A DNA stretch of 39,857 bases from a virus: the IMG/VR virus record IMGVR_UViG_3300044533_000281, positions 1-39,857 of that record; one strand, 5' to 3'. This document shows, one piece after another, positions 33,710 through 39,495 of the stretch; position 1 is the first letter of the stretch, and each line of letters opens with the position of its first letter. The notes under the pieces were generated by a model that ran no database searches, was not told where the DNA came from, and saw nothing but the letters and a program-made list of their open reading frames with translations. Made by a program: the position numbers and the translations under genes.

Positions 33710-34708
33710 TTAGTTTGTTAGTAGTTCTAATGCACGTAACTTAAGATTATCTGAGCCACCTGACATAGCACGCACACCTGTGGTCGTACCCTTGTCTGAC
33801 TTCCAGTGGTCAGCATACTCAACTACTGCCTGCCATAAACCAAACTGTGTGCCACGGATATTCTCCTGTGTCTCACTGGCTGAGTAGATGTGCATAGCAG
33901 TATGCCGTGCTGTATTGGCACGGGTCAACTGGTTCTTCTCCCCGACTGAGAGCAGGCTGGCTGGCTTACCCTCAATGGTAGATGGCAGAGGAAATACTTT
34001 CTTGAAGTAATTTACTGCGTGCTCACGGTCAACTTCTTGCTGCAATAGATGGTTAGCAATATCTGAGTATGCCTCAATGTTCTGATAAGACAATTTTAAG
34101 ATATGGCTAATCTCTGATATTTGCAACTTGCTGTTGGCTGTGTGCTTAAGAGTATAGGTGAACTTGTTGTTCACTCTAAATATCTTATTGATTTGGTTGT
34201 GGCACCATAGCCTCTCAATGATTGGCTTAATGATGACTGAACTGCTGCCATCGTGGCTGGTTCTAGCCAAGATAAATGCAGCGTGCGGGTCATTGGCTAC
34301 GCTGATTTGCTGGGGTAATTCCAGCAACATCCACACCTTTGCACCCTGGTCATACTCACCTGCTGCTGCATACCGCGCTTCGCCTGAGTCAATCAAAGTA
34401 TCCAATGCTGAGAAAATCTCACCGTTCTGAAATACCTGATAACGATTACCGACTACGCCGATATTAGTGACATCGCCAAAGGGCGTTGTCTTAATAACTG
34501 CCTGCTTGTTAACGACTGGTACTGAGATTGACTGCTCACTACCTGGAATTAAATAAGAGGCTGTCATTGAATGCAATGACACTGTCCAGTCAAGACCTGC
34601 CTGTCTGGCTACATCACTGGCTGAAGTTGCTGTTACTCCTGTGCCTGACTTGAGCCAGTTGGCTCTGTTCTTGGCAGGGATAACTGGTGAGATAGTATCT
34701 GTGCTCAC
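33710..34708 (-). CDS. DUF932-family protein
   Basis: 332 residues, GTG start overlapping the upstream stop by four bases (GTGA). The run NIGVVGNRYQVFQNGEIFSA (about 81-100) and LARTSHDGSSSVIIKPIIER fit the DUF932/phage-plasmid-like family that occurs on plasmids and phages. Its role is not known; a link to DNA recombination or anti-host defence has been suggested from gene context, not shown. Longest gene of the middle early block, upstream of the Cas4-like nuclease. Confidence 0.8.
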   Translation of the reverse strand: MSTDTISPVIPAKNRANWLKSGTGVTATSASDVARQAGLDWTVSLHSMTASYLIPGSEQSISVPVVNKQAVIKTTPFGDVTNIGVVGNRYQVFQNGEIFSALDTLIDSGEARYAAAGEYDQGAKVWMLLELPQQISVANDPHAAFILARTSHDGSSSVIIKPIIERLWCHNQINKIFRVNNKFTYTLKHTANSKLQISEISHILKLSYQNIEAYSDIANHLLQQEVDREHAVNYFKKVFPLPSTIEGKPASLLSVGEKNQLTRANTARHTAMHIYSASETQENIRGTQFGLWQAVVEYADHWKSDKGTTTGVRAMSGGSDNLKLRALELLTN

Positions 34709-34908
34709 TTGGCTACCCGCAATTCTGCGAAGGACATACCTTCGTTGATGCCAACTTTATCAAAGCACTCTTGAACAACACCTGCACCTAACATATTAAG
34801 AAATGCAGTGCGTTCTTTATCTGACATAGCAATTAATGCTAGTGCTGATGGGTCATTAGAGTCATCATTAATGATGGTCTCTAGTTCTACTATATGCTTG
34901 TATATCAC
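34705..34908 (-). CDS. small acidic hypothetical protein
   Basis: 67 residues from GTG 34908, which has AAAGGAGACAGCA upstream; the longer frame from ATG 34959 has no site. Acidic helices (IVELETIINDDSNDPSALAL). First gene after the 340-bp noncoding region, so its start is likely the head of the next transcription unit. Coupled to DUF932 through GTGA. Confidence 0.6.
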   Translation of the reverse strand: MIYKHIVELETIINDDSNDPSALALIAMSDKERTAFLNMLGAGVVQECFDKVGINEGMSFAELRVAK

Positions 34909-35246
34909 TTGCTGTCTCCTTTGTTTGTTTGTTTGGTGAGCAGTTTTTTCTACCGTCATACTCAGGACGAAGCGAGGTCTTATTTATAGTCATACCTCTT
35001 ACAGACTGTTAGGCGTTAACGCTTGATAGAACGTTAACATTGGCAGCCATTACTATCACTATGCGACCTAACTCTATGCCCCGTGTTCGCTGGTAGCGGA
35101 ACCACCCACCATCACAAATCGCTTAGGTTGCAGAGCAATACCAATTGCTCAGGCTACAAAGCGGTGCGTTGTCAGATTACGCTGGCTAGGCCTGCATCTC
35201 TCTGACTATTCCCGTATACCCCCGCGTAGGGGAGCGTGTGGGAAAT
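34909..35246 (-). other. noncoding region with palindromes and hairpin
   Basis: About 340 bp with no plausible gene on either strand. GCGTTAACGC (35013-35022) is a perfect 10-bp palindrome and a second GTTAAC lies at 35033-35038, 18 bp from the first. At about 35134-35151, GAGCAAT and ATTGCTC pair around ACCA, enclosed by GGTAGC (from 35092) and GGCTAC (to about 35157). TATAAA on the minus strand (34987-34982) could be a -10 box before the 34908 gene. Possible promoter/operator region or small RNA; no tRNA could be fitted. Confidence 0.5.
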
Positions 35247-35678
35247 CTAATACCATCCGTGCTTACGCCAATGCGCCCAGGCTACTGATGGTTTGCCATA
35301 TCGGTGCTGGATATACTCCAGCCCCCGTGCAATTTGTTCGGGGGCTGGGGTATTAGGATTCATACCAAGTATCTGCGGGATACCAAATGCAGATGACTTA
35401 GGATTATCTGCTGTATGGTCCCAAGCAGATTCCTTACCCCATAGTTTTTTGAGAGCACGGAATTCTGATGCTCCCCAAGTTTCATACTGTGCTGAGATTA
35501 GCGCCTTCGCATAAGATTTGCTCAAGGATTTCGTCCAACGAATTACTTTGCGCTCGTTGGTTAAGTTGTCTGTGTCCTTGTGTCTGTCTGCTACTGCTAT
35601 TGCATATGACTGACTGGGAAAGACTACGCTGGATAGCGTTAATGCCCAACTGAATAGCGCGGCTAACTTGGTCTTCAT
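35247..35678 (-). CDS. secreted lytic transglycosylase
   Basis: 143 residues. A Sec signal peptide (about 1-26, cleaved after SYA) is followed by a lysozyme-like fold: catalytic Glu83 in LWGKESAWD, then NPKSSAFGIPQILGMNP and the C-terminal GLEYIQHRYGKPSVAWAHWRKHGWY-type end common in actinobacterial transglycosylases. It cuts peptidoglycan from outside, and since it is exported without the holin it could act in entry, superinfection control or lysis. It begins in an ATGA overlap with a small membrane protein. Confidence 0.85.
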   Translation of the reverse strand: MKTKLAALFSWALTLSSVVFPSQSYAIAVADRHKDTDNLTNERKVIRWTKSLSKSYAKALISAQYETWGASEFRALKKLWGKESAWDHTADNPKSSAFGIPQILGMNPNTPAPEQIARGLEYIQHRYGKPSVAWAHWRKHGWY

Positions 35679-35770
35679 CTAGTACTCCATCTGTATATGC
35701 AATACCCAATGCCAATGAGGTACAACCAGGTGATTGCTGTTGGGATGTGTGGAAAGATAACTTCATTCAT
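35675..35770 (-). CDS. tiny single-pass membrane protein
   Basis: 31 residues from ATG 35770, with one hydrophobic segment (PTAITWLYLIGIGYCIYRW) and a basic end. AAGGA lies 6 bases upstream, and its stop overlaps the transglycosylase ATG (ATGA). An alternative frame (ATG 35766, 94 residues, to 35482) uses the same site and overlaps the transglycosylase in another frame; only one is likely real. The coupling and membrane profile favour this short one, which may help the enzyme act at the membrane. Confidence 0.5.
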   Translation of the reverse strand: MNEVIFPHIPTAITWLYLIGIGYCIYRWSTR

Positions 35771-35779
35771 ACTCCGTCC

Positions 35780-36253
35780 TTACCAAGAACTCTGATAGTA
35801 GAATCTGATGTCATCAGGATAGGATAGCACTCGGTCTAGGATTTCAACAGTATCTTGCAGGTCTCCCCAATACCAGTCATCTACCTCATTAGAGCCAAAG
35901 AAAAATCCAGAAACTCTGGGCAATATGTCTGGGTCTTGGGTAGCAATGGCTTGCTTGCATAGGTCTCGCAAGTTGCTGAGGTCTACACGGCTAACTGGAT
36001 ATTCTCTGCAGTCATCTTGACCGTCTTGCACATTGTCTACAAACCAGCCGTGTATCTGGTTGGCTTTGCGCCAGTAACCTACTGATACATCAACGTATAG
36101 TCCTGCATCATCGGTTGCTATTTCCTCAAGTTCAGCAGCCTTAATTATATTTTCATATACAGGGGATTTAGCAAAGGCATTGTCTGTTCTTTCTTTGCTC
36201 CAGTCAATACCGCTTATATACTTTTTGCCAAACAAATACATATCTAGTCCCAC
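35780..36253 (-). CDS. conserved phage hypothetical (MGLDMYL type)
   Basis: 157 residues, GTG start with AAGGAGACTAAC upstream. Begins MGLDMYLFGKKY, with SVGYWRKANQIHGWFVDNV (about 57-75), QDDCREYPV and a C-terminal DRVLSYPDD segment. Proteins with this head and the YWRKxNxIH run are common in phages and some bacteria; no function is known to me. Nine bases separate it from the small membrane gene. Confidence 0.75.
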   Translation of the reverse strand: MGLDMYLFGKKYISGIDWSKERTDNAFAKSPVYENIIKAAELEEIATDDAGLYVDVSVGYWRKANQIHGWFVDNVQDGQDDCREYPVSRVDLSNLRDLCKQAIATQDPDILPRVSGFFFGSNEVDDWYWGDLQDTVEILDRVLSYPDDIRFYYQSSW

Positions 36254-36254
36254 G

Positions 36255-36398
36255 TTAGTCTCCTTTTTGTAGTATTTCTTTTAGTCTTGTGTTGTCATTG
36301 GGGCAGAACCACGCTCTGTCATTAAGCGTGGAGAAGCCACAGGTCGGGCATACAAAAGCAAAGCCGTGTATCTTGCCGTCTTCTGTTATAAGAAACAT
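36255..36398 (-). CDS. tiny zinc-ribbon protein
   Basis: 47 residues. Two zinc-type pairs: CPTC (about 17-20) and a later FCPND. Starts in a TGATG overlap with the upstream stop; its stop sits just before the next gene's GTG, whose ribosome site lies inside its end. Part of a run of small zinc proteins. Confidence 0.6.
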   Translation of the reverse strand: MFLITEDGKIHGFAFVCPTCGFSTLNDRAWFCPNDNTRLKEILQKGD

Positions 36399-36508
36399 CA
36401 GCGCACTGGTGCTTCTGCTATAAGGTCTTCAATAACTTCGTTAAGACGGTTGACTTCTACTATCAAACTATCTAACCAAGTTATAATTTCTTGTAAATCT
36501 TTAGGCAT
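36398..36508 (-). CDS. tiny coiled-coil protein
   Basis: 36 residues, acidic amphipathic helix throughout (DLQEIITWLDSLIVEVNRLN). ATG 36508 has AAGGAGACTATAG upstream. Probably a small oligomeric partner. Start overlaps the end of the 36501 gene and stop overlaps the next ATG. Confidence 0.55.
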   Translation of the reverse strand: MPKDLQEIITWLDSLIVEVNRLNEVIEDLIAEAPVR

Positions 36509-36617
36509 CTATAGTCTCCTTCTCGTAGCAATCTACGCATTGTTCTTTATCATCAGTCCAGATAATGTCCGTCTCATCTGTTGGGACGTGACATTTATGA
36601 CAGATAATATCCATCAT
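36501..36617 (-). CDS. tiny zinc-ribbon protein
   Basis: 38 residues: CHKCH (about 6-10) and CVDC (about 27-30) around a short acidic loop. Starts in an ATGA overlap with the upstream stop. GAAGGAGACTATAG near its end is the ribosome site for the next gene. Confidence 0.6.
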   Translation of the reverse strand: MMDIICHKCHVPTDETDIIWTDDKEQCVDCYEKETIDA

Positions 36618-36760
36618 TCATCTCCTGGTATAGCACCAACATAACTCATAGCACACGGTGTGCAAAAGTTATTCTCACTAGGAGACCAGTCATATACGGG
36701 TATGACTATTGGCATATCACATTTCTTACAGTTAGTTTCTTTGTATTTACTCTGTGACAT
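36614..36760 (-). CDS. small zinc-ribbon protein
   Basis: 48 residues from MSQSKYKETNCKKCD, ATG 36760, with AGGAGGACTACTCAG upstream; the longer frame from 36877 is not supported. CKKC (about 11-14) and CTPC (about 33-36) form a zinc ribbon. Overlaps both neighbours by 4-14 bases. Confidence 0.65.
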   Translation of the reverse strand: MSQSKYKETNCKKCDMPIVIPVYDWSPSENNFCTPCAMSYVGAIPGDE

Positions 36761-36986
36761 CTGAGTAGTCCTCCTCATAACTGACTTCTTCTTCTCCGAA
36801 CATTTGTTTCCAGCAGTCTGGATGAGTGCCACTAATAATCTGCTCACGCAATGGCGCTCCCATACCTGGAAAAGCACGGGCTACATACTCACCTCTGAGA
36901 TAAGTAAGCAACTCTTTTTCATCTACCATTAGGCTGCCAACTTTGTGGCAGACTGGACATCTCTTGGTCATATATAAAGTCATCAT
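36747..36986 (-). CDS. zinc-finger protein with acidic tail
   Basis: 79 residues. CPVCHK (about 10-15) and THPDCW (about 54-59) suggest a metal site; the C-terminus is strongly acidic (EEEVSYEEDYSD). ATG 36986 overlaps the upstream stop (ATGA); two further ATGs follow and leave the exact start open. Confidence 0.65.
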   Translation of the reverse strand: MMTLYMTKRCPVCHKVGSLMVDEKELLTYLRGEYVARAFPGMGAPLREQIISGTHPDCWKQMFGEEEVSYEEDYSDVTE

Positions 36987-37138
36987 CGTCTTGCAGCCCT
37001 CTCTGTCTTGAGTAATCTAACTACTTGGTGATAGCGCTCCTCCCATAGATAGGCTGAGCGAACTGATAGCACTGATACAACTACTGCTGAAATCAATGCT
37101 AATGCGATAGCGATTAAGGTGCCTACATCTATATACAT
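36983..37138 (-). CDS. small membrane protein
   Basis: 51 residues with one N-terminal membrane segment (DVGTLIAIALALISAVVVSV, about 4-23) and a basic, coiled C-terminus (VRLLKTERAARR). ATG 37138 follows TAGGAGACTAAA. It has its own hairpin leader at 37160-37191. Its stop overlaps the next start by four bases (ATGA). Confidence 0.65.
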   Translation of the reverse strand: MYIDVGTLIAIALALISAVVVSVLSVRSAYLWEERYHQVVRLLKTERAARR

Positions 37139-37140
37139 TT

Positions 37141-37191
37141 TAGTCTCCTATTTATAAGTAGCGGGGCTGGGCAGGTAGTTCCAGCCCCGCT
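37141..37191 (-). promoter_or_regulatory. hairpin leader of the membrane protein gene
   Basis: AGCGGGGCTGG (minus, 37191-37181) pairs with CCAGCCCCGCT (37170-37160), 11 perfect base pairs around a 10-base loop. TTATAAATAGGAGACTAAA follows up to the ATG. Same layout as at 33188, 37513 and 38022. Confidence 0.6.
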
Positions 37192-37199
37192 AACAGTTA

Positions 37200-37508
37200 T
37201 TAATTTACAGATACAACTTCAATCTGTGTATAAGGTGCACGACGTTCAGCATTATCAATACCTGGTCGGCGGTCAAAGCGTGTCACTAACTTACCAGTTA
37301 GATTAACAACTTCTGATACTCCATCATACCAATTAAGATTACCCAATACAATCTTGGCCTCACTTGTAGTGAACACCAATGGCATAGTAAATGTGCACTT
37401 GCCATCAGCATCACGCTGAGTTAGATTTGCAGTGATAACCTTATAGTTACCTGAGCCACGCTCCTGAACATTCTTTATATATCCAGACGCATTAACTGTG
37501 TTATTCAT
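37200..37508 (-). CDS. SSB-like OB-fold protein
   Basis: 102 residues from ATG 37508 (site AAGGAGACAGAA); a longer frame to 37601 would run through the hairpin and is rejected. Strands such as VNASGYIKNVQERGSGNYKV and PLVFTTSEAKIVL form a small OB-like barrel, with a second barrel-type strand pair later (VNLTGKLVTRF). Likely single-stranded-DNA binding. A second OB-fold gene lies at 38268. Confidence 0.6.
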   Translation of the reverse strand: MNNTVNASGYIKNVQERGSGNYKVITANLTQRDADGKCTFTMPLVFTTSEAKIVLGNLNWYDGVSEVVNLTGKLVTRFDRRPGIDNAERRAPYTQIEVVSVN

Positions 37509-37512
37509 TTCT

Positions 37513-37570
37513 GTCTCCTTTTTATTTATATTGGAGCGGTGTCCCGCCTCGCCCGTCGGGCGGGCACCGC
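37513..37570 (-). promoter_or_regulatory. hairpin leader of the SSB-like gene
   Basis: GCGGTG-CCCGCC and GGCGGG-CACCGC (arms 37536-37548 and 37559-37570, one bulged base) form a 12-bp stem. TATAAATAAAAAGGAGACAGAA follows on the minus strand up to the ATG. Confidence 0.6.
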
Positions 37571-37582
37571 GTCTAAACAATC

Positions 37583-38020
37583 TCATTTGCACTCTTGGCA
37601 TCCAGTTCTTTTTGGATATACAAGATTACAAGTTGGGCAAACCATCTCATAGAAATTGATTACCGACCTAGCCTCATCTTCATCTAAGTCAAACAAATGC
37701 TGACCTAGAAAGTATGTGCTAGGACATCTATCGGCTAGGTTATAAGTGCCAGGAGAAAATTCTTCTCTGACTCTACCGTCAGCCATACGGGTATGAATAC
37801 CAATCCAATCAGAAGCGACTGGTACTACGCTCAAGTCGGTAATGACATCGCCTTCTGCAAGGCGCTCATCAGCCCTATGACTCCAGGCTAGGTCATCTAC
37901 CTTAGCCTCATTGGACTCGTCACAAACTCTGCATTTAACATCATAATCTGCGATGCTCATACAGTCATAGCACTCAGTCATAACTGAGATGCCATTGGAT
38001 ACAACAATTACTTCAGTCAT
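37583..38020 (-). CDS. multi-zinc-ribbon protein
   Basis: 145 residues. Cysteine pairs at CYDC (about 17-20), CRVC (about 30-33), CPTC (about 128-131) and CQEC (about 141-144) make two zinc ribbons at the two ends of an acidic body. Such ends often bind nucleic acids or RNA polymerase. ATG 38020 has AAGGAGACTATA upstream; the start overlaps the small ORF at 38013. Confidence 0.7.
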   Translation of the reverse strand: MTEVIVVSNGISVMTECYDCMSIADYDVKCRVCDESNEAKVDDLAWSHRADERLAEGDVITDLSVVPVASDWIGIHTRMADGRVREEFSPGTYNLADRCPSTYFLGQHLFDLDEDEARSVINFYEMVCPTCNLVYPKRTGCQECK

Positions 38021-38171
38021 TATAGTCTCCTTTGTTTATATTCTGAAGCACTGCCCTGTCGCCCCGTCGCAGGGCAGTGCGCCCCAGACTCCTACGAAAC
38101 TCAAGACATCTTTGAACTTCCTTTACATCAAAAGGATAGCCCAGAATATCTTGGACATCAAGCATATTCAT
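38013..38171 (-). CDS. possible small protein overlapping a leader
   Basis: 52 residues from ATG 38171 with AAAGGAAGCCT upstream. Starts NMLDVQDILGYPFDVKEV, then a basic part (RTALRRGDRAVLQ) encoded by the hairpin at 38048-38080. Its stop overlaps the next ATG (ATGACTGA). The good ribosome site and coupling speak for it; that the second half is hairpin and ribosome site speaks against. Moderate confidence. Confidence 0.45.
   Translation of the reverse strand: MNMLDVQDILGYPFDVKEVQRCLEFRRSLGRTALRRGDRAVLQNINKGDYND
38022..38080 (-). promoter_or_regulatory. hairpin leader of the multi-zinc gene
   Basis: GCACTGCCCTG (minus, 38080-38070) pairs with CAGGGCAGTGC (38058-38048), 11 perfect base pairs around an 11-base loop. 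TATAAACAAAGGAGACTATA follows to the ATG. Confidence 0.6.
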
Positions 38172-38217
38172 AGGCTTCCTTTCTAAGAGCGCACTGGGCA
38201 GACATAGTTATCTGCCC
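38172..38217 (-). other. hairpin upstream of the 38171 start
   Basis: GGGCAGA (minus, 38217-38211) pairs with TCTGCCC (38202-38196) around eight bases, and AGAAAGGAAGCC follows before ATG 38171. A weaker relative of the four leaders downstream; it has no TATAAA. Confidence 0.5.
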
Positions 38218-38227
38218 TTGTGGAGAT

Positions 38228-38263
38228 AGTAAAAAAGGGCTGGCTATTGCTAACCAGCCCTTT
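38228..38263 (-). terminator. rho-independent terminator after the OB-fold gene
   Basis: On the minus strand AAAGGGCTGG (38263-38254) pairs with CCAGCCCTTT (38043-type arm at 38243-38234) and is followed by TTTACTATC, with six T in a row counting the stem end. It closes the unit holding the 38268 gene, so the genes below need their own promoter or read-through. Confidence 0.8.
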
Positions 38264-38267
38264 GATA

Positions 38268-38621
38268 CTAGAGCGATGAGTCCTCTGCGGGCTCTACGAT
38301 TTCATCTACAGATTCCAATCTGAAGATGGTGCTCCAAGCGTCGCCACGCTTGTCAGTCTTGAACCAGCCAGACACGCTAGCAACTGGGCGCTCTGGCTTG
38401 CCGCTTTCGCCAGTGAGTTCAGCGGAGTGCTCCTGCTGCTCAAGCGCACGGAGCGCTCCAACAGCCTTGCTGAAGCAAACAAACGGCAGCGACGATTGAA
38501 AACCGCCGTTCTCATTGCGGAGAATTAATACGCCTGATGCGTATTGATTGCCGTTCTTAGCGGTCTTGATAGCCAAACCTGCTAGTTCGGCGTCTGCGAA
38601 GGAAACGGTGTGCTTTGACAT
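38268..38621 (-). CDS. SSB-like OB-fold protein
   Basis: 117 residues. The run IKTAKNGNQYASGVLILRN (about 18-36) then SLPFVCFSKAVGAL and VASVSGWFKTDKRGDAWSTI fit the small OB barrel of a single-strand DNA binding protein, with an acidic C-terminal tail (VEPAEDSSL) typical of SSB partner docking. First minus-strand gene next to the structured noncoding region; start ATG 38621 has GCAGGTAGAAA upstream. Higher GC than its neighbours. Confidence 0.65.
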   Translation of the reverse strand: MSKHTVSFADAELAGLAIKTAKNGNQYASGVLILRNENGGFQSSLPFVCFSKAVGALRALEQQEHSAELTGESGKPERPVASVSGWFKTDKRGDAWSTIFRLESVDEIVEPAEDSSL

Positions 38622-38644
38622 TTTCTACCTGCTTTCTCTGTGGA

Positions 38645-39191
38645 GTTTGCTGCCGCTCTTGTGAGCGGCTGGAGCGTTTTTAGCAGGGTGCGGGTTCCCT
38701 TCCGTCATAAAACACGCCCGCTTGCGGGGCGTGGTGTTGACGGAAAGGGTGCCCCTGCTATGCTCCGTATAGCCGCTCACGGCAGCATACCCACAGGAAA
38801 CAGGTGCTCTAGAAATGTCAGCACCGTTTCTGTAGCGCCGAACCAAGGTTTGCTAGACCGCTGGCAATCTGCATCAGACGGTCTCCGCAATGGCGGTTTG
38901 TCGCTGCTTGCTTCAGCGCTGTTGCTCCGTTGAGCAGCAACTCCGCTACTGGCTGGCAAGCCACCAGTTGCTGTCTGGCAGGTAGACTGACGGCGACGAT
39001 TACCATCAAGGATGGAAGCGGAAATCGTCCGCAGTCATCGCTGGCAAAGGCTGGTTATTGCCAGCAATCAGACTATCGTAACTGTATAGCCCGCGCCCCT
39101 ATAAGCGGGCTGGAGATAGTCTGCCCAGACAGCGCTCTACAGACAGCACTGTCCACGCTATCAGCAAACAGGATGGGGTCTAAATGACCCC
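38645..39191 (-). ncRNA. candidate large structured noncoding RNA or origin
   Basis: About 550 bp without a convincing gene, made of consecutive and nested inverted repeats. A 146-nt hairpin (38645-38790) has arms 38661-38670/38771-38780 (10 bp), 38671-38675/38762-38766 and 38700-38707/38738-38745. Others: 38803-38808/38820-38825, 38855-38860/38879-38884, 38994-39000/39023-39029 with CCATC-AAG-GATGG inside, 39040-39046/39059-39065, 39069-39077/39115-39123 (9 bp) with 39088-39094/39105-39111 inside, and 39175-39180/39186-39191. The first 60 bases from 38641 hold 36 G/C against 24 in a sample from the ejection gene. Strand is unsure; minus would make it the leader of the OB-fold gene. Confidence 0.6.
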
Positions 39192-39373
39192 AGACTGTTT
39201 AATTCTGGCTGAAAGTTATATAGTACACTACCAAAAAGATTTTCCCGTACAAGTAAATAGCCTATGCCCCTGTCCTATTATGTCCTATTTTGTATATATG
39301 TTTTCTGTGAGTTACCTCACACTTTGCAAGCAAAGCGTTCGTTTAGGCTGTTTGAACGGATTAATACTATATA
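39192..39373. promoter_or_regulatory. AT-rich divergent control region
   Basis: No gene. GTGAG-TTAC-CTCAC (about 39308-39321) is an operator-like inverted repeat; TGTCCTATT is repeated in tandem near 39272-39291; TATATA on both strands (near 39220 and 39295) and TAATACTATATAGGGG (39362-39377) are promoter-like. It lies between the early minus and late plus operons, where divergent promoters must be. No -35/-10 pair is strong enough to call. Confidence 0.4.
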
Positions 39374-39471
39374 GGGGCGCAAAGCGCCCACTGATAGTAG
39401 CAAGGTCTTTCGGACCTTGCGTACAGAACTGTATTACAGTCTGTTTCTAACTGTCTGTACTAACTATCAGT
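39374..39471 (+). ncRNA. three-way-junction-like element upstream of terL
   Basis: GGGCGC-AAA-GCGCCC (39375-39389), then ACTGATAGT (39390-39398) pairs with ACTATCAGT (39463-39471), enclosing a GCAAGGTC/GACCTTGC hairpin (39400-39420, 8 bp, five-base loop) and an ACAG-ACTGT/ACAGT-CTGT hairpin (39423-39444). It ends 24 bases before GTG 39496, so it may be the leader of the late operon or a terminator shared with the early side. Confidence 0.5.
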
Positions 39472-39495
39472 ATAGTATGTAGATGGGACAGGTCT

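Noticed and set aside
35090-35160. tRNA gene on the minus strand, suggested by a GAGC-AATTGGTATT-GCTC arm and a GTAGC/GCTAC outer stem
   Set aside because: No proper T arm or anticodon arm fits between these stems.
37509-37601. Longer SSB-like frame beginning at 37601
   Set aside because: The added part would be the hairpin and ribosome site; the ATG at 37508 has AAGGAGAC just upstream.
38640-39187. Open frames of 60-97 residues on both strands (for example 38640-38933, 38930-39187, 38625-38846)
   Set aside because: They have no ribosome sites, no protein-like composition, and are explained by GC-rich inverted repeats with few stop codons.
39362-39380. T7-like promoter resemblance (TAATAC...TATAGGGG)
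   Set aside because: The middle of the T7 consensus is missing and the genome has no recognisable T7-type RNA polymerase; it is more likely chance within an AT-rich control region.
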